The notes below the pieces were generated by a model, which worked only from the letters and a program-made list of their open reading frames with translations, did no database searches and was not told the origin of the DNA. A stretch of DNA of 64,000 nt from Acholeplasmatales bacterium (lineage in GTDB: Bacteria > Bacillota_I > Bacilli_A > Acholeplasmatales > Anaeroplasmataceae), in the NCBI GenBank assembly GCA_017441525.1, contig JAFRXJ010000027.1:1-64000 (forward strand). Reading direction: 5' to 3'. Positions within the stretch are counted from its first letter, which is position 1. Each line of letters opens with the position of its first letter. Below, in pieces: positions 1 through 8,546 of the stretch. The position numbers and the translations under genes were made by a program.

Positions 1-1030
1 AATCTCCATCAATGATTAATAATTTATTCTTAATTAATTTTTCTATTTTAAAATCATCAAATGGATTACTATTATATCTTTTTTTGTAATCAGATATAGA
101 TATTCCATCTACCATTCTAAGACCAAATATTAGATATTCAGATTTTTCTTCATCTATAGATATAAAATCTCTTTTTTCTTCAAAATCATTTAAATAATCT
201 TTCATTAATTTTTGATTACTATATCTATATTTATCAATAAATCCTGAGGCACCAAGTCCTATACCTACATAATCTTGTTCAGTCCAATATAATTTATTAT
301 GAATTGATTCATATCCAGGCTTTGCATAATTAGATATCTCGTAATGATGATATCCATTTTCATTCATAAATTTATTTATGTAATCATACATATCCGCAAC
401 TATGTCATCATCTAACAATTCAATTTTTTTATTATTTAGCATATATGAAAATACAGTTTTATCTTCTAATATCAAACTATAATATGATAAATGCTTAATA
501 TCTAATTCCTTAAAACATTCAAGATCATATTTAACATCATCAATAGTTTCTCCTGGAATTCCAAATATTAAATCAATATTAATATTATCAAAGCCATTAT
601 CCTTTAAAAGCTTTATTTTTTCATAAACCATTTCTTTATTATGATTTCTTCCAAGAAGCTTTAATAAATTAGAATTAAAAGATTCAACACCTAAAGATAT
701 TCTATTTATTCCATATTTCTTAAAGAGCATTATCTGTTCTATATTTAAAAGGTCAGGATTAAGCTCTATTGTCGTTTCTTTTGAGTTTTTAATATATTCT
801 TTGATAAATACTAATATTTCTTCTAATAACTCAATAGAAAGGGAATTTGGGGTCCCGCCACCAAAAAATACTGTATCAATATTAGATAGATTATTTAATC
901 TATATTTAAATTCATCTTTTAATCTATTAACATATTTAATTTTTACGTCACTTGTAGATACCATTTTAGTAAAATCGCAGTAATTACAAATCTTATCACA
1001 AAATGGTATATGTATATATAGACCTTTCAT
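1..1030 (-). CDS. hemW: HemW-like radical SAM protein, 3' end cut by window edge
   Basis: Translated from an ATG at 1030 with GAGG upstream, the protein begins MKGLYIHIPFCDKICNYCDF. This contains the C-x3-C-x2-C radical-SAM cluster motif with the HemW-type aromatic residue before the last Cys. A GGGTP motif follows, then ELNPD and a RISLGVES stretch typical of the HemW/HemN family. About 343 codons are present and the family is usually near 380, so only the C-terminus is missing. HemW is a heme chaperone/heme-trafficking protein that is often misannotated as oxygen-independent coproporphyrinogen oxidase. No heme biosynthesis genes are visible here. It is divergent from metY. Confidence 0.9.
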   Translation of the reverse strand, partial: MKGLYIHIPFCDKICNYCDFTKMVSTSDVKIKYVNRLKDEFKYRLNNLSNIDTVFFGGGTPNSLSIELLEEILVFIKEYIKNSKETTIELNPDLLNIEQIMLFKKYGINRISLGVESFNSNLLKLLGRNHNKEMVYEKIKLLKDNGFDNINIDLIFGIPGETIDDVKYDLECFKELDIKHLSYYSLILEDKTVFSYMLNNKKIELLDDDIVADMYDYINKFMNENGYHHYEISNYAKPGYESIHNKLYWTEQDYVGIGLGASGFIDKYRYSNQKLMKDYLNDFEEKRDFISIDEEKSEYLIFGLRMVDGISISDYKKRYNSNPFDDFKIEKLIKNKLLIIDGD

Positions 1031-1062
1031 ATATAACCTCGTTAATATAATTATATTAAATA

Positions 1063-1090
1063 ATTATAGGTTTTACAATATTATGTAAAC
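1063..1090 (-). promoter_or_regulatory. Probable promoter of hemW
   Basis: On the minus strand there is a TATAAT at 1068-1063. A GTTTAC/TTTACA -35-like element lies at 1090-1084 with a 15-16 bp spacer. It lies about 35 bp upstream of the hemW start. Promoter calls here rest on consensus matching only. Confidence 0.5.
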
Positions 1091-1235
1091 CAAAATGAGA
1101 TTTTATTTTAAAATTATTAAAGTCAAAAAATATGATAAAAATGACTAGATATAGTTTCATATTATTGTTGTCATAGTTTATTTTTATATCAACCTAAAAT
1201 AATCACAAAAATTCATATAATTCATGTTTTTCTTG

Positions 1236-1264
1236 TTTATAAAGGAAAATAAATGTGCTATAAT
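1236..1264 (+). promoter_or_regulatory. Probable promoter of metY-metA (extended -10)
   Basis: TGCTATAAT at 1256-1264 is an extended -10 element. A poor -35 (TTTATA, 1236-1241) lies 17 bp upstream. The predicted transcription start is near 1271, about 30 bases before the metY start. The leader is therefore too short to hold an S-box riboswitch or a T-box. Any methionine control would have to act by a DNA-binding protein. Confidence 0.55.
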
Positions 1265-1299
1265 TACATTAAATTTTTATTATGGAGATGATGTTTATC

Positions 1300-2574
1300 A
1301 TGAAAAAAGATACACAATGCGTGCAAGCTGGATATAGACCTAAAAATGGTGAACCTAGACAAATTCCAGTTTATCAATCTACAACTTGGAAATATGATAC
1401 TAGTGAAGATATGGGTAAGCTATTTGACTTAGAGGCATCTGGCTATTTCTATACAAGATTACAAAATCCAACAAATGATTATGTGGCAGCAAAGATTGCG
1501 GCACTTGAAGGTGGTACTGCAGCAATGCTTACATCTTCTGGACAAGCTGCAAACTTCTTCGCTTTATTTAATATTTGCGAATGCGGATCTCACATCGTTT
1601 GTTCATCATCAATTTATGGTGGTACATTCAATCTAATTGCTGTAACAATGAAAAAGATGGGTATTGATACTACATTCGTATCACCTGATGCATCTGAAGC
1701 TGAATTAGATGCAGCATTTAAAGATAATACTAGAGCTGTATTTGGTGAAACAATTGCCAACCCAGCTTTAACTGTATTAGATATTGAAAAATTCGCAAAG
1801 GTAGCCCACAAACATGGAGTACCACTAATTGTTGATAATACATTCCCAACACCAGTTAACTGTAGACCAATTGAATGGGGTGCTGATATTGTAACTCATT
1901 CTACTACTAAATATATGGATGGTCATGGTGCAGCTGTAGGTGGATGTATCGTTGATTCAGGAAAATTTGACTGGATGGCACATGCAGATAAATTCCCTGG
2001 TCTTTGTACACCAGATGATTCATATCATGGTATTACATATGCAACTAAATTTGGTAATGCAGGTGCATTTATAACTAAGTGTACTGCTCAATTAATGAGA
2101 GACTTTGGTTCTATCCAATCTCCTCAAAATGCATTCATCTTAAATCTAGGATTAGAATCATTACATGTAAGAATGCCAAAGCATGTTGAAAATGGACAAG
2201 CAGTTGCAGAATTCTTATCAAAAAATCCAAAGGTAGCTTCTGTAACATATCCTGGTCTACCTCAAGATAAATATTACAAAATAGCTCAAAAATATCTACC
2301 TAATGGTGGATGTGGAGTAGTTTCTTTCTGTTTAAAGGGTGGTAGAAAAGAAGCTGAACAATTCATGAAATCATTAAAGCTAATCGCTATTGAAACACAC
2401 GTTGCAGATGCAAGATCATGCTGTCTAAACCCTGCTACTTCTACACATAGACAATTAACAGATAAGCAATTAGAGGATGCTGGTATTCCAGCAGGCTTAA
2501 TTAGAGTATCTTGTGGTCTAGAAGATAAAGAAGATTTAATCGAAGATATTAAACAAGCACTAGAGAGGTTATAA
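1300..2574 (+). CDS. metY: O-acetylhomoserine sulfhydrylase (PLP enzyme)
   Basis: A Cys/Met-metabolism PLP enzyme (cystathionine gamma-synthase fold), 424 residues. The Schiff-base lysine is K204 in HSTTKYMDGHG, preceded by the cofactor-binding VDNTF segment (about 178-182). The opening DTQCVQAGYRPKNGEPR is typical of the MetY/Met17 group, which makes homocysteine directly from O-acetylhomoserine and sulfide. Start choice: in-frame ATGs exist at 1282, 1288, 1291 and 1300. The GGAG at 1284-1287 can only serve the later ones, and family alignment favours 1300. It is one base upstream of metA, which supplies its substrate. MetB or methionine gamma-lyase are alternatives from the same fold. The adjacent acetyl-type MetA supports MetY. 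Confidence 0.88.
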   Translation: MKKDTQCVQAGYRPKNGEPRQIPVYQSTTWKYDTSEDMGKLFDLEASGYFYTRLQNPTNDYVAAKIAALEGGTAAMLTSSGQAANFFALFNICECGSHIVCSSSIYGGTFNLIAVTMKKMGIDTTFVSPDASEAELDAAFKDNTRAVFGETIANPALTVLDIEKFAKVAHKHGVPLIVDNTFPTPVNCRPIEWGADIVTHSTTKYMDGHGAAVGGCIVDSGKFDWMAHADKFPGLCTPDDSYHGITYATKFGNAGAFITKCTAQLMRDFGSIQSPQNAFILNLGLESLHVRMPKHVENGQAVAEFLSKNPKVASVTYPGLPQDKYYKIAQKYLPNGGCGVVSFCLKGGRKEAEQFMKSLKLIAIETHVADARSCCLNPATSTHRQLTDKQLEDAGIPAGLIRVSCGLEDKEDLIEDIKQALERL

Positions 2575-2575
2575 T

Positions 2576-3505
2576 ATGCCTATTATCATTCCAAAGGATA
2601 TCCCTGCATATGAGACATTAAAAAACGAAAATATATTCGTTATGTCTACTAATAGAGCAAGCACTCAGGATATTCGTCCAATCGATATTTTAATATTGAA
2701 TCTAATGCCTACTAAGATTGAGACTGAAACTCAGCTAGCTAGATTATTAGCCAATTCATCTTTACAAGTCAATTTGACTTTTATTGTTCCTAGCTCTCAT
2801 GATTCTAAGAATACTTCTAAAAGTCATTTAGATAGATTTTATACTACTTTTGATAAAATCAAAGGCAAGAAATATGATGGCTGTATAATCACCGGTGCGC
2901 CAGTTGAAAAGCTAGAATTCAACGAGGTAGATTATTGGGACGAGCTTAAAGAAATCTTTGAATTCACAAAGACTAATGTTACTTCTACTATGTTTATCTG
3001 TTGGGGTGCACAGGCAGCTTTAAAGCATTTCTATGGAATTGAAAAAACAGAAAGAAAAGAAAAATTATTTGGTATATTTAAACATAAAAAATCAGTTATT
3101 TATGAAGCATTATTAAATGGAATTGATGATGTATTCTATATTCCACAATCAAGATATACATACAATAAGGAAAAAGATTTACTTAACTGTAAAGATTTAA
3201 TTCCTTTATGTTATTCTAAAGAATGTGGTACTACTATTTTAAAATCAAAGGATAATAAAAGGGTATTTGTTCTAGGGCATCTAGAATATGATAAATACAC
3301 TCTTAAAAAAGAATACGAAAGAGATTTAGCAAAGGGTCTAGATATCAAAGAGCCTTGTAATTATTTTAATGAAGATAAATCTGATGTAGATGTATTATGG
3401 AGATCTACAGCAAACATCTTATATTATAATTGGCTAAATTATTATGTATATCAATTAACACCATATGATTTTAAAAACCCAATTATAAAATACGAAAACG
3501 AATAA
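2576..3505 (+). CDS. metA: Homoserine O-acetyltransferase (MetA family)
   Basis: A 309-residue MetA-family acyltransferase that transfers an acyl group to homoserine, the first committed step of methionine synthesis. The catalytic triad sits at the canonical positions: C142 (FICWGAQ), H235 and E237 (GHLEYD). Residue 111 is Glu (GAPVEKLEF). In this family Glu111 marks acetyl-CoA users and Gly111 marks succinyl-CoA users, so O-acetylhomoserine is the expected product despite the common annotation as succinyltransferase. The gene starts one base after the metY stop, so the two are co-transcribed and functionally paired. A strong terminator follows. Confidence 0.93.
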   Translation: MPIIIPKDIPAYETLKNENIFVMSTNRASTQDIRPIDILILNLMPTKIETETQLARLLANSSLQVNLTFIVPSSHDSKNTSKSHLDRFYTTFDKIKGKKYDGCIITGAPVEKLEFNEVDYWDELKEIFEFTKTNVTSTMFICWGAQAALKHFYGIEKTERKEKLFGIFKHKKSVIYEALLNGIDDVFYIPQSRYTYNKEKDLLNCKDLIPLCYSKECGTTILKSKDNKRVFVLGHLEYDKYTLKKEYERDLAKGLDIKEPCNYFNEDKSDVDVLWRSTANILYYNWLNYYVYQLTPYDFKNPIIKYENE

Positions 3506-3529
3506 AAAAAGCCTCTTCGGAGGCTTTTT
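3506..3529 (+). terminator. Intrinsic terminator of metY-metA
   Basis: GCCTC-TTCG-GAGGC with flanking A and T runs, capped by a UUCG tetraloop, directly after the metA stop. Confidence 0.93.
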
Positions 3530-3613
3530 GAATTATATAAAAATGTGTGATTTTATATAATAATCTTTCTTATTACAATATTTTATTGTAAAATTAATTT
3601 GGAAGTGATTAAA

Positions 3614-4474
3614 ATGAAAAAAATATTTTTTGTATTAATTTCATTTTTCATTATTATTTTAACAGGATGTACTAAAAAGGAATACTCAATTATCGCTAAA
3701 GAATTAGATGATGAAAAATTCAATTATGTTGAAATTTATGATGAAGAAAATGAATCAAATTCAATATTATGTAATTATGTCAAATCAGTTTGGGGCGGTA
3801 ATACAAATCCATATGATGTACATGACACAATTATAAGATATTCATATTTATGTGATACAAATAAAACATACAAAATTAAAGTAAACATTCCTGAAGATAA
3901 TAAAATTAAAATCACTGGCATAACTGAATATTATTTTAATAATTTTGATTATTCTGATCATGATTTATCAAGAGATATTGATTATAAAGAAAATGATGAT
4001 AACACAATAACATTAGATGTTTCATATGTTGAATACAACAACACTCATGTATATCAATACTATAAAATCAATTTCAAAGTAGATAAAATACATTACGGAT
4101 ACTTCTATTTTGGAGTTAGTTATGGAAATGAATTAACTAAATTAAAGAAAACATATGATTTCTTAACTGATATTACAGAATCAAAATTAGAATATTTATT
4201 ACTTAAGATTGAAGATCGAGAAATAGAGGTTTCTGCCTCTAGTATTCAAGATTCAGTTGTTAATATAATTAATACACTTTATTTAGTAAAGCTTGATTTT
4301 ACTGAATATACATTCTCTAATTATGTTGAATTTGAATTTAAATTAGTTGATGAATCATCAACACATAATATTAAAGTTGATACTAATTTAGTATCTTATT
4401 ATAACGGCATATATTATCAAATAATATCTCAAGATAATGCATTAAAATCAATTATTAATAATTATACAAAATAA
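3614..4474 (+). CDS. Lipoprotein of unknown function
   Basis: A 286-residue protein with a classical lipoprotein signal peptide: MKK, a hydrophobic core of about 13 residues, then LTGC with the lipidated Cys at position 19. It should be anchored to the outer face of the membrane. The mature part is rich in Tyr, Asp and Asn with a predicted beta character, and I recognise no family. The ATG at 3614 with GGAAGTG at 3601-3607 is preferred over an in-frame TTG at 3599. It stands alone between two terminators. A perfect inverted repeat (TTACAAT-n5-ATTGTAA, about 3573-3591) lies just upstream and could be an operator or part of the leader. Confidence 0.75.
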   Translation: MKKIFFVLISFFIIILTGCTKKEYSIIAKELDDEKFNYVEIYDEENESNSILCNYVKSVWGGNTNPYDVHDTIIRYSYLCDTNKTYKIKVNIPEDNKIKITGITEYYFNNFDYSDHDLSRDIDYKENDDNTITLDVSYVEYNNTHVYQYYKINFKVDKIHYGYFYFGVSYGNELTKLKKTYDFLTDITESKLEYLLLKIEDREIEVSASSIQDSVVNIINTLYLVKLDFTEYTFSNYVEFEFKLVDESSTHNIKVDTNLVSYYNGIYYQIISQDNALKSIINNYTK

Positions 4475-4508
4475 AAAGGCTATTAGGAAAATCCTAATAG
4501 CTTTTTTT
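4474..4508. terminator. Bidirectional terminator between lipoprotein gene and HIT gene
   Basis: An inverted repeat GCTATTAGGA-AAA-TCCTAATAGC with A run on the left and T run on the right. It can end both converging transcripts. Confidence 0.88.
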
Positions 4509-4934
4509 CTACTTTCTGAAGTTAGCTTTTAAATTCTTAATTACTTCATTAATTTCTTCATCAGATGCATAATTTCCAGTGTTCATTTGGAATGTTCCAC
4601 CCCATTCAAAACCATCCTTATATTTAGGACAAATATGGAAATGAAGATGACCTAATGTATCACCATATGCACCATAATTAATTCTATCAGGGTTATAAGC
4701 CTTTTGAATAGCCTTAGCAACATCAGATACATCCTTCATGAATGCATCTCTATCTGCATCAGATAAATCTTGGATTTCAGCAACATGGTCATCTTTAAAT
4801 GCTACGATTGCTCTACCCTTATGAGATTGATCTTTAAATACGATAACTAAAGACTTTTCAGTTTCAAATGCCAAAACACCAAATTTAGCTAAAGCCTCAC
4901 CTTGATTGCAATATGGACATCCTTCCTTTTTCAT
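4509..4934 (-). CDS. HIT family nucleotide hydrolase/transferase
   Basis: A 141-residue HIT-fold protein with the histidine triad H96-x-H98-x-H100 in GHLHFHICP. It hydrolyses or transfers nucleotidyl groups; the exact substrate (AMP-lysine, ApnA or AMP-NH2) cannot be told from sequence. An N-terminal C6-P-Y-C9 pair probably contributes to a zinc site, as in many bacterial HIT proteins. The start is taken at 4934, where AAAGGAGGA is well spaced. An upstream in-frame ATG at 4961 would overlap the lepA stop and lacks an SD. It is the last gene of a lepA-HIT unit, 16 bases after lepA. Confidence 0.9.
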   Translation of the reverse strand: MKKEGCPYCNQGEALAKFGVLAFETEKSLVIVFKDQSHKGRAIVAFKDDHVAEIQDLSDADRDAFMKDVSDVAKAIQKAYNPDRINYGAYGDTLGHLHFHICPKYKDGFEWGGTFQMNTGNYASDEEINEVIKNLKANFRK

Positions 4935-4950
4935 TTTGTATTCCTCCTTT

Positions 4951-6777
4951 CTATTCTTCATCAGATTTTAATATAGCAAGGAAAGCCTCTTGTGGTACTT
5001 CTACAGAACCAATTTCTTTCATTTTCTTCTTTCCTTCTTTTTGTTTCTCTAATAATTTTTTCTTTCTAGAGATATCTCCACCATAACACTTAGCTAAAAC
5101 ATCCTTTCTTAAGGCTTTTATATCTGATCTAGCTATTACCTTATGGTTTATTATAGCTTGAACTGGTACTTCAAATAATTGTCTTGGAATTATTTGTTTT
5201 AATTTTTCTACTAATATTCTTCCTCTATCATACGCAAAATCTTTGTGAACTATTGTAGATAAGGCATCTACAACATCTCCATTTAACATAATATCCATCT
5301 TAACAAGCTTAGATTCTTCATAATCTCCAAGTTCATAATCAAATGATGCATAACCTTTTGTATATGATTTTAATTTATCAAAGAAATCATAAACTATTTC
5401 AAGTAGTGGAATATTATAATGAATTACCGCTCTTGTTTCTTCAACATATTGCATATCAATAAATGTTCCACGCTTCTTTTGACATAAATCCATTATAGAG
5501 CCTATATAATCAGATGGAGTCATTATAGTTGCCTTAACAAATGGCTCTTCAATTCTAGCTATAGATTGAGGCTCAGGTAATTGTGATGGGTTGTCTATTT
5601 CTATCATCTCACCATTTGTTAAATATACATGATAGTTAACTGATGGTGCTGTAGCTATTAAATCAATATTATATTCTCTTGAGATTCTTTCTTTGATTAT
5701 ATCCATATGTAATAATCCTAAGAATCCTGTTCTAAATCCAAAGCCTAAGGCTTCTGATGTTTCTGGTTCAAATATTAATGATGCATCTGATAATTTTATT
5801 TTATCTAGGGCATCTCTTAAATCTTGATATTTTTTAGAATCAATTGGATATAGACCACAATATACCATCGGATTTAGCTTTCTATAGCCATGAAGTGGTG
5901 ATTCTGCAGGATTATTAGCTAAAGTTATTGTATCACCTACATTAACATTATTAATGTCCTTTATGGATGCTGTAATAAAACCTACATCTCCTGCCATCAA
6001 ATAATCTCTTTTAACTTCTTTTGGTGTTCTTACACCAACTTCAATTACTTGATATGTAGCACCTGTTGCCATAAATTTAATATTGTCACCAACTCTTAAA
6101 ATACCTTCTTTAACACAAATAAGAATGATAACTCCTCTATATGCATCAAATGCGGAATCAAATATTAATGCCTTTAGTGGGGCATCAATTTTACCACTTG
6201 GTGCTGGTATATATGATACAACCTGTTCTAATATATCTCTTACTCCAAGTCCTGTCTTAGCTGAAGCTAGAACTGCCTCATAGGCTGGAATTCCTATTAT
6301 ATCTTCAATTTCTTTTTTAGCATTTTCGGGATCAGCTGAAGGTAAGTCTATTTTATTAATTAATGGTAATATTTCTAAATTATTATCTAGGGCTAAATAT
6401 ACATTAGCTAATGTTTGAGCTTCAACACCTTGAGTTGCATCTACAACTAAGATAGCACCCTCACAGGCAGCTAAGCTTCTAGATACTTCATATGTAAAGT
6501 CAACATGGCCTGGAGTATCAATTAAATGGAATTCATATTCAATTCCATTATTTGCTTTATATTTTAGGGCTACACTATTTAACTTAATAGTAATACCTCT
6601 TTCTCTTTCTAATTCCATTGAATCTAGAAGCTGTTCTTGCATTTCTCTTTCTTCAACAGAATCACAAATTTCAAGTATTCTATCTGATAATGTAGTTTTA
6701 CCATGATCAATATGAGCAATAATACAGAAATTTCTTATTAATGCTTGTCGATTTTTAAGTTTTTCCAACTCATCCAT
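4951..6777 (-). CDS. lepA: Elongation factor 4 (LepA), ribosomal back-translocase GTPase
   Basis: A 608-residue full-length EF4. The G domain opens with [13 protein letters not shown] (G1), RGITIK (G2), DTPGH (G3) and NKIDLP (G4). The EF-G-like domains and the LepA-specific C-terminal domain follow, ending near [17 protein letters not shown]. It acts on the ribosome and promotes fidelity or recovery of mis-translocated complexes under stress. SD GGAGTGAT precedes the ATG at 6777. The length is normal and no key residue is missing. Confidence 0.97.
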   Translation of the reverse strand: MDELEKLKNRQALIRNFCIIAHIDHGKTTLSDRILEICDSVEEREMQEQLLDSMELERERGITIKLNSVALKYKANNGIEYEFHLIDTPGHVDFTYEVSRSLAACEGAILVVDATQGVEAQTLANVYLALDNNLEILPLINKIDLPSADPENAKKEIEDIIGIPAYEAVLASAKTGLGVRDILEQVVSYIPAPSGKIDAPLKALIFDSAFDAYRGVIILICVKEGILRVGDNIKFMATGATYQVIEVGVRTPKEVKRDYLMAGDVGFITASIKDINNVNVGDTITLANNPAESPLHGYRKLNPMVYCGLYPIDSKKYQDLRDALDKIKLSDASLIFEPETSEALGFGFRTGFLGLLHMDIIKERISREYNIDLIATAPSVNYHVYLTNGEMIEIDNPSQLPEPQSIARIEEPFVKATIMTPSDYIGSIMDLCQKKRGTFIDMQYVEETRAVIHYNIPLLEIVYDFFDKLKSYTKGYASFDYELGDYEESKLVKMDIMLNGDVVDALSTIVHKDFAYDRGRILVEKLKQIIPRQLFEVPVQAIINHKVIARSDIKALRKDVLAKCYGGDISRKKKLLEKQKEGKKKMKEIGSVEVPQEAFLAILKSDEE

Positions 6778-6798
6778 ATTATCACTCCATTCTTGATT

Positions 6799-6827
6799 AT
6801 TCTATCAAAAAAAAGGCTTTAAATCAA
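6799..6827 (-). promoter_or_regulatory. Probable lepA promoter
   Basis: On the minus strand: TTGATT (6827-6822), 17 bp spacer, TAGAAT (6804-6799), about 20 bases before the lepA start. Confidence 0.55.
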
Positions 6828-6856
6828 TGATTTCAAATGATTATAATATTAAATAT

Positions 6857-6901
6857 TATAAGAAAAGACCATATCTTTGCGATATGGTCTTTTCTATTTA
6901 C
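6857..6901 (-). terminator. Terminator of RHS cassette (repeat copy 1)
   Basis: Hairpin AAAAGACCATATC-TTTGC-GATATGGTCTTTT with a T-rich tail on the minus strand, overlapping the stop codon of the 270-residue gene. It is nearly identical over about 45 bases to the hairpin at 13265-13312. Confidence 0.88.
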
Positions 6902-7710
6902 TTAATTATCTCTTTTAATATAGGAATATTATCCTTATTAGATATCTTATATGCTAAATAACATGTTCTTGATTCTTCTCTATAAAACCAATCATAATAA
7001 TCTATTTTTCCTGTATCAAAATCATATGTTACTACTATCGAATATTCTTTTGCATATAAATGTAAATATATCGTGTCTTCCCAGATAGAATAGTTGAAAA
7101 ATCTTATTTTACTTATCTTATTTATTGATTTTAATAGTTTATTTTCTTTTAAAGTTTCATTTGTAATTTCTTTAGTTGTATTTGTTTCGCTATCTTTTAT
7201 TGTTAATGTAGTAATATCTTCCTCTTTTGCAGTAACTAAATATCTATTTCCATCTTTAGCTAGATAATAATCTTCTTTTGATATTGTAGATAATGTATCA
7301 TTTATAACATTATAAAAATAATATGTTTCTAAATATCTAAAATATATTTCATTATCTTTTAAGAATAATGATCCATGATTAATATTATTAATATCTTCTA
7401 AAAATAATTCTTTTGTATTATCGTTATCAACGTAATAATATTTATTATCCTTTTGATATACTAAATGATTATCATCAATCCATAATATATCGTTTTCATA
7501 TTCATATAATTCATTATCATAATAAACATTGCCGTAATCTGAATATATTATATTAGTGCTATGAGAATACTTTTTAAGTTTACTAGAAATACTAGGCTTT
7601 GGTATAACGCTATTTAAATAATTATATGTATAAAACGAAAAAAAAGTAACAATTGTAATTATAATTAATGATGAGCCTATAACAATCCATATTTTTGCTT
7701 TTTTACTCAT
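6898..7710 (-). CDS. Membrane-anchored protein of unknown function (paralogue of 7720-8544)
   Basis: 270 residues. A short positively charged N-terminus is followed by one hydrophobic helix (about residues 8-33), then an external-type domain rich in Tyr, Asn and Asp with many short beta-like stretches. No lipobox or recognised family. It resembles the preceding gene product in length, layout and a C-terminal signature (a GKIDYYDWF versus GEMSLYDWF motif), so the pair looks like a tandem duplication. It is co-transcribed with the RHS gene, 9 bases after its paralogue, and ends in the cassette terminator. An immunity or accessory role for the RHS protein is possible but only suggested by position. 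Confidence 0.7.
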   Translation of the reverse strand: MSKKAKIWIVIGSSLIIITIVTFFSFYTYNYLNSVIPKPSISSKLKKYSHSTNIIYSDYGNVYYDNELYEYENDILWIDDNHLVYQKDNKYYYVDNDNTKELFLEDINNINHGSLFLKDNEIYFRYLETYYFYNVINDTLSTISKEDYYLAKDGNRYLVTAKEEDITTLTIKDSETNTTKEITNETLKENKLLKSINKISKIRFFNYSIWEDTIYLHLYAKEYSIVVTYDFDTGKIDYYDWFYREESRTCYLAYKISNKDNIPILKEIIK

Positions 7711-7719
7711 AATGTCCTC

Positions 7720-8544
7720 CTATAATATAAAATATCTATTTATAATAGGAGCGTTTTCTCCATCAATCACATAAAAAGATAAATTATTAAAATAATTTTT
7801 ATCTTTTTTATGAGTAAACCAATCATACAATGACATTTCGCCACTATTAAAGCTATATCGTATTATAATCCAAAATTCTTTATAACACATTTGAATAAAA
7901 ATCGAATCGCTTATCACTTTATAATCGTCAAAATTGAATGATTTATTATATTTAAAATCCGAAAAAATTTCATTACTAATATCTTTTTTTGTTATAGTTT
8001 TCGATATATTAGATAATTTATTAGTTACAACTATTTCATTTGCTTTTTTATCAATTAAATAGTCGCCTTCACACTTTAAAATTTTTTTATTATTATTAAA
8101 TTCCTCTTTTGTTATTCCATATGATTCATTTAAATTAACATTATATTTGCTCCATTTATGTGAATACTCATAGAATATTTCATCTTCATAAACAAATGCC
8201 TCATCATAATAGCCACTAAAATCATTACACTCATTTATATAAACTATTCCATTGTCGCCTTCCATCTTAAAAAAGTGACTGTTAGAATCGTATAATAATA
8301 TATTAGTACTATTCATCCATTTAATATATATACCTTTTTTATAAATAACCGTTTTATTATTATAATATAAATAATTATTGGCATAATAAATAACATTATG
8401 TTGCTCAAAATTGGATAAAAAATTAGTTATTATCATATTTTTTGATTTTTCTTCTTTATTAAAATATACAATGTCAAAAACAATAGATGATATTAGCAAA
8501 AATGCACCAAAGAAAATCAAAAAAAACAAAAGTCTCTTTTTCAT
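7720..8544 (-). CDS. Membrane-anchored protein of unknown function, next to RHS gene
   Basis: 274 residues: MKKR, a strongly hydrophobic segment (about 5-27) acting as signal anchor, then an extracytoplasmic region rich in Asn, Tyr and Lys. It shares the C-terminal YDWF motif and overall layout with the product of 6898-7710. The start lies 2 bases after the RHS stop, so translation is probably coupled. I do not recognise a domain. Very low GC and high Asn/Lys/Tyr content match the RHS gene rather than the neighbouring housekeeping genes. Confidence 0.7.
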   Translation of the reverse strand: MKKRLLFFLIFFGAFLLISSIVFDIVYFNKEEKSKNMIITNFLSNFEQHNVIYYANNYLYYNNKTVIYKKGIYIKWMNSTNILLYDSNSHFFKMEGDNGIVYINECNDFSGYYDEAFVYEDEIFYEYSHKWSKYNVNLNESYGITKEEFNNNKKILKCEGDYLIDKKANEIVVTNKLSNISKTITKKDISNEIFSDFKYNKSFNFDDYKVISDSIFIQMCYKEFWIIIRYSFNSGEMSLYDWFTHKKDKNYFNNLSFYVIDGENAPIINRYFIL

Positions 8545-8546
8545 AA

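Noticed and set aside
1031-1281. S-box or other methionine riboswitch before metY
   Set aside because: The predicted leader is only about 30 bases and there is no conserved aptamer sequence or terminator.
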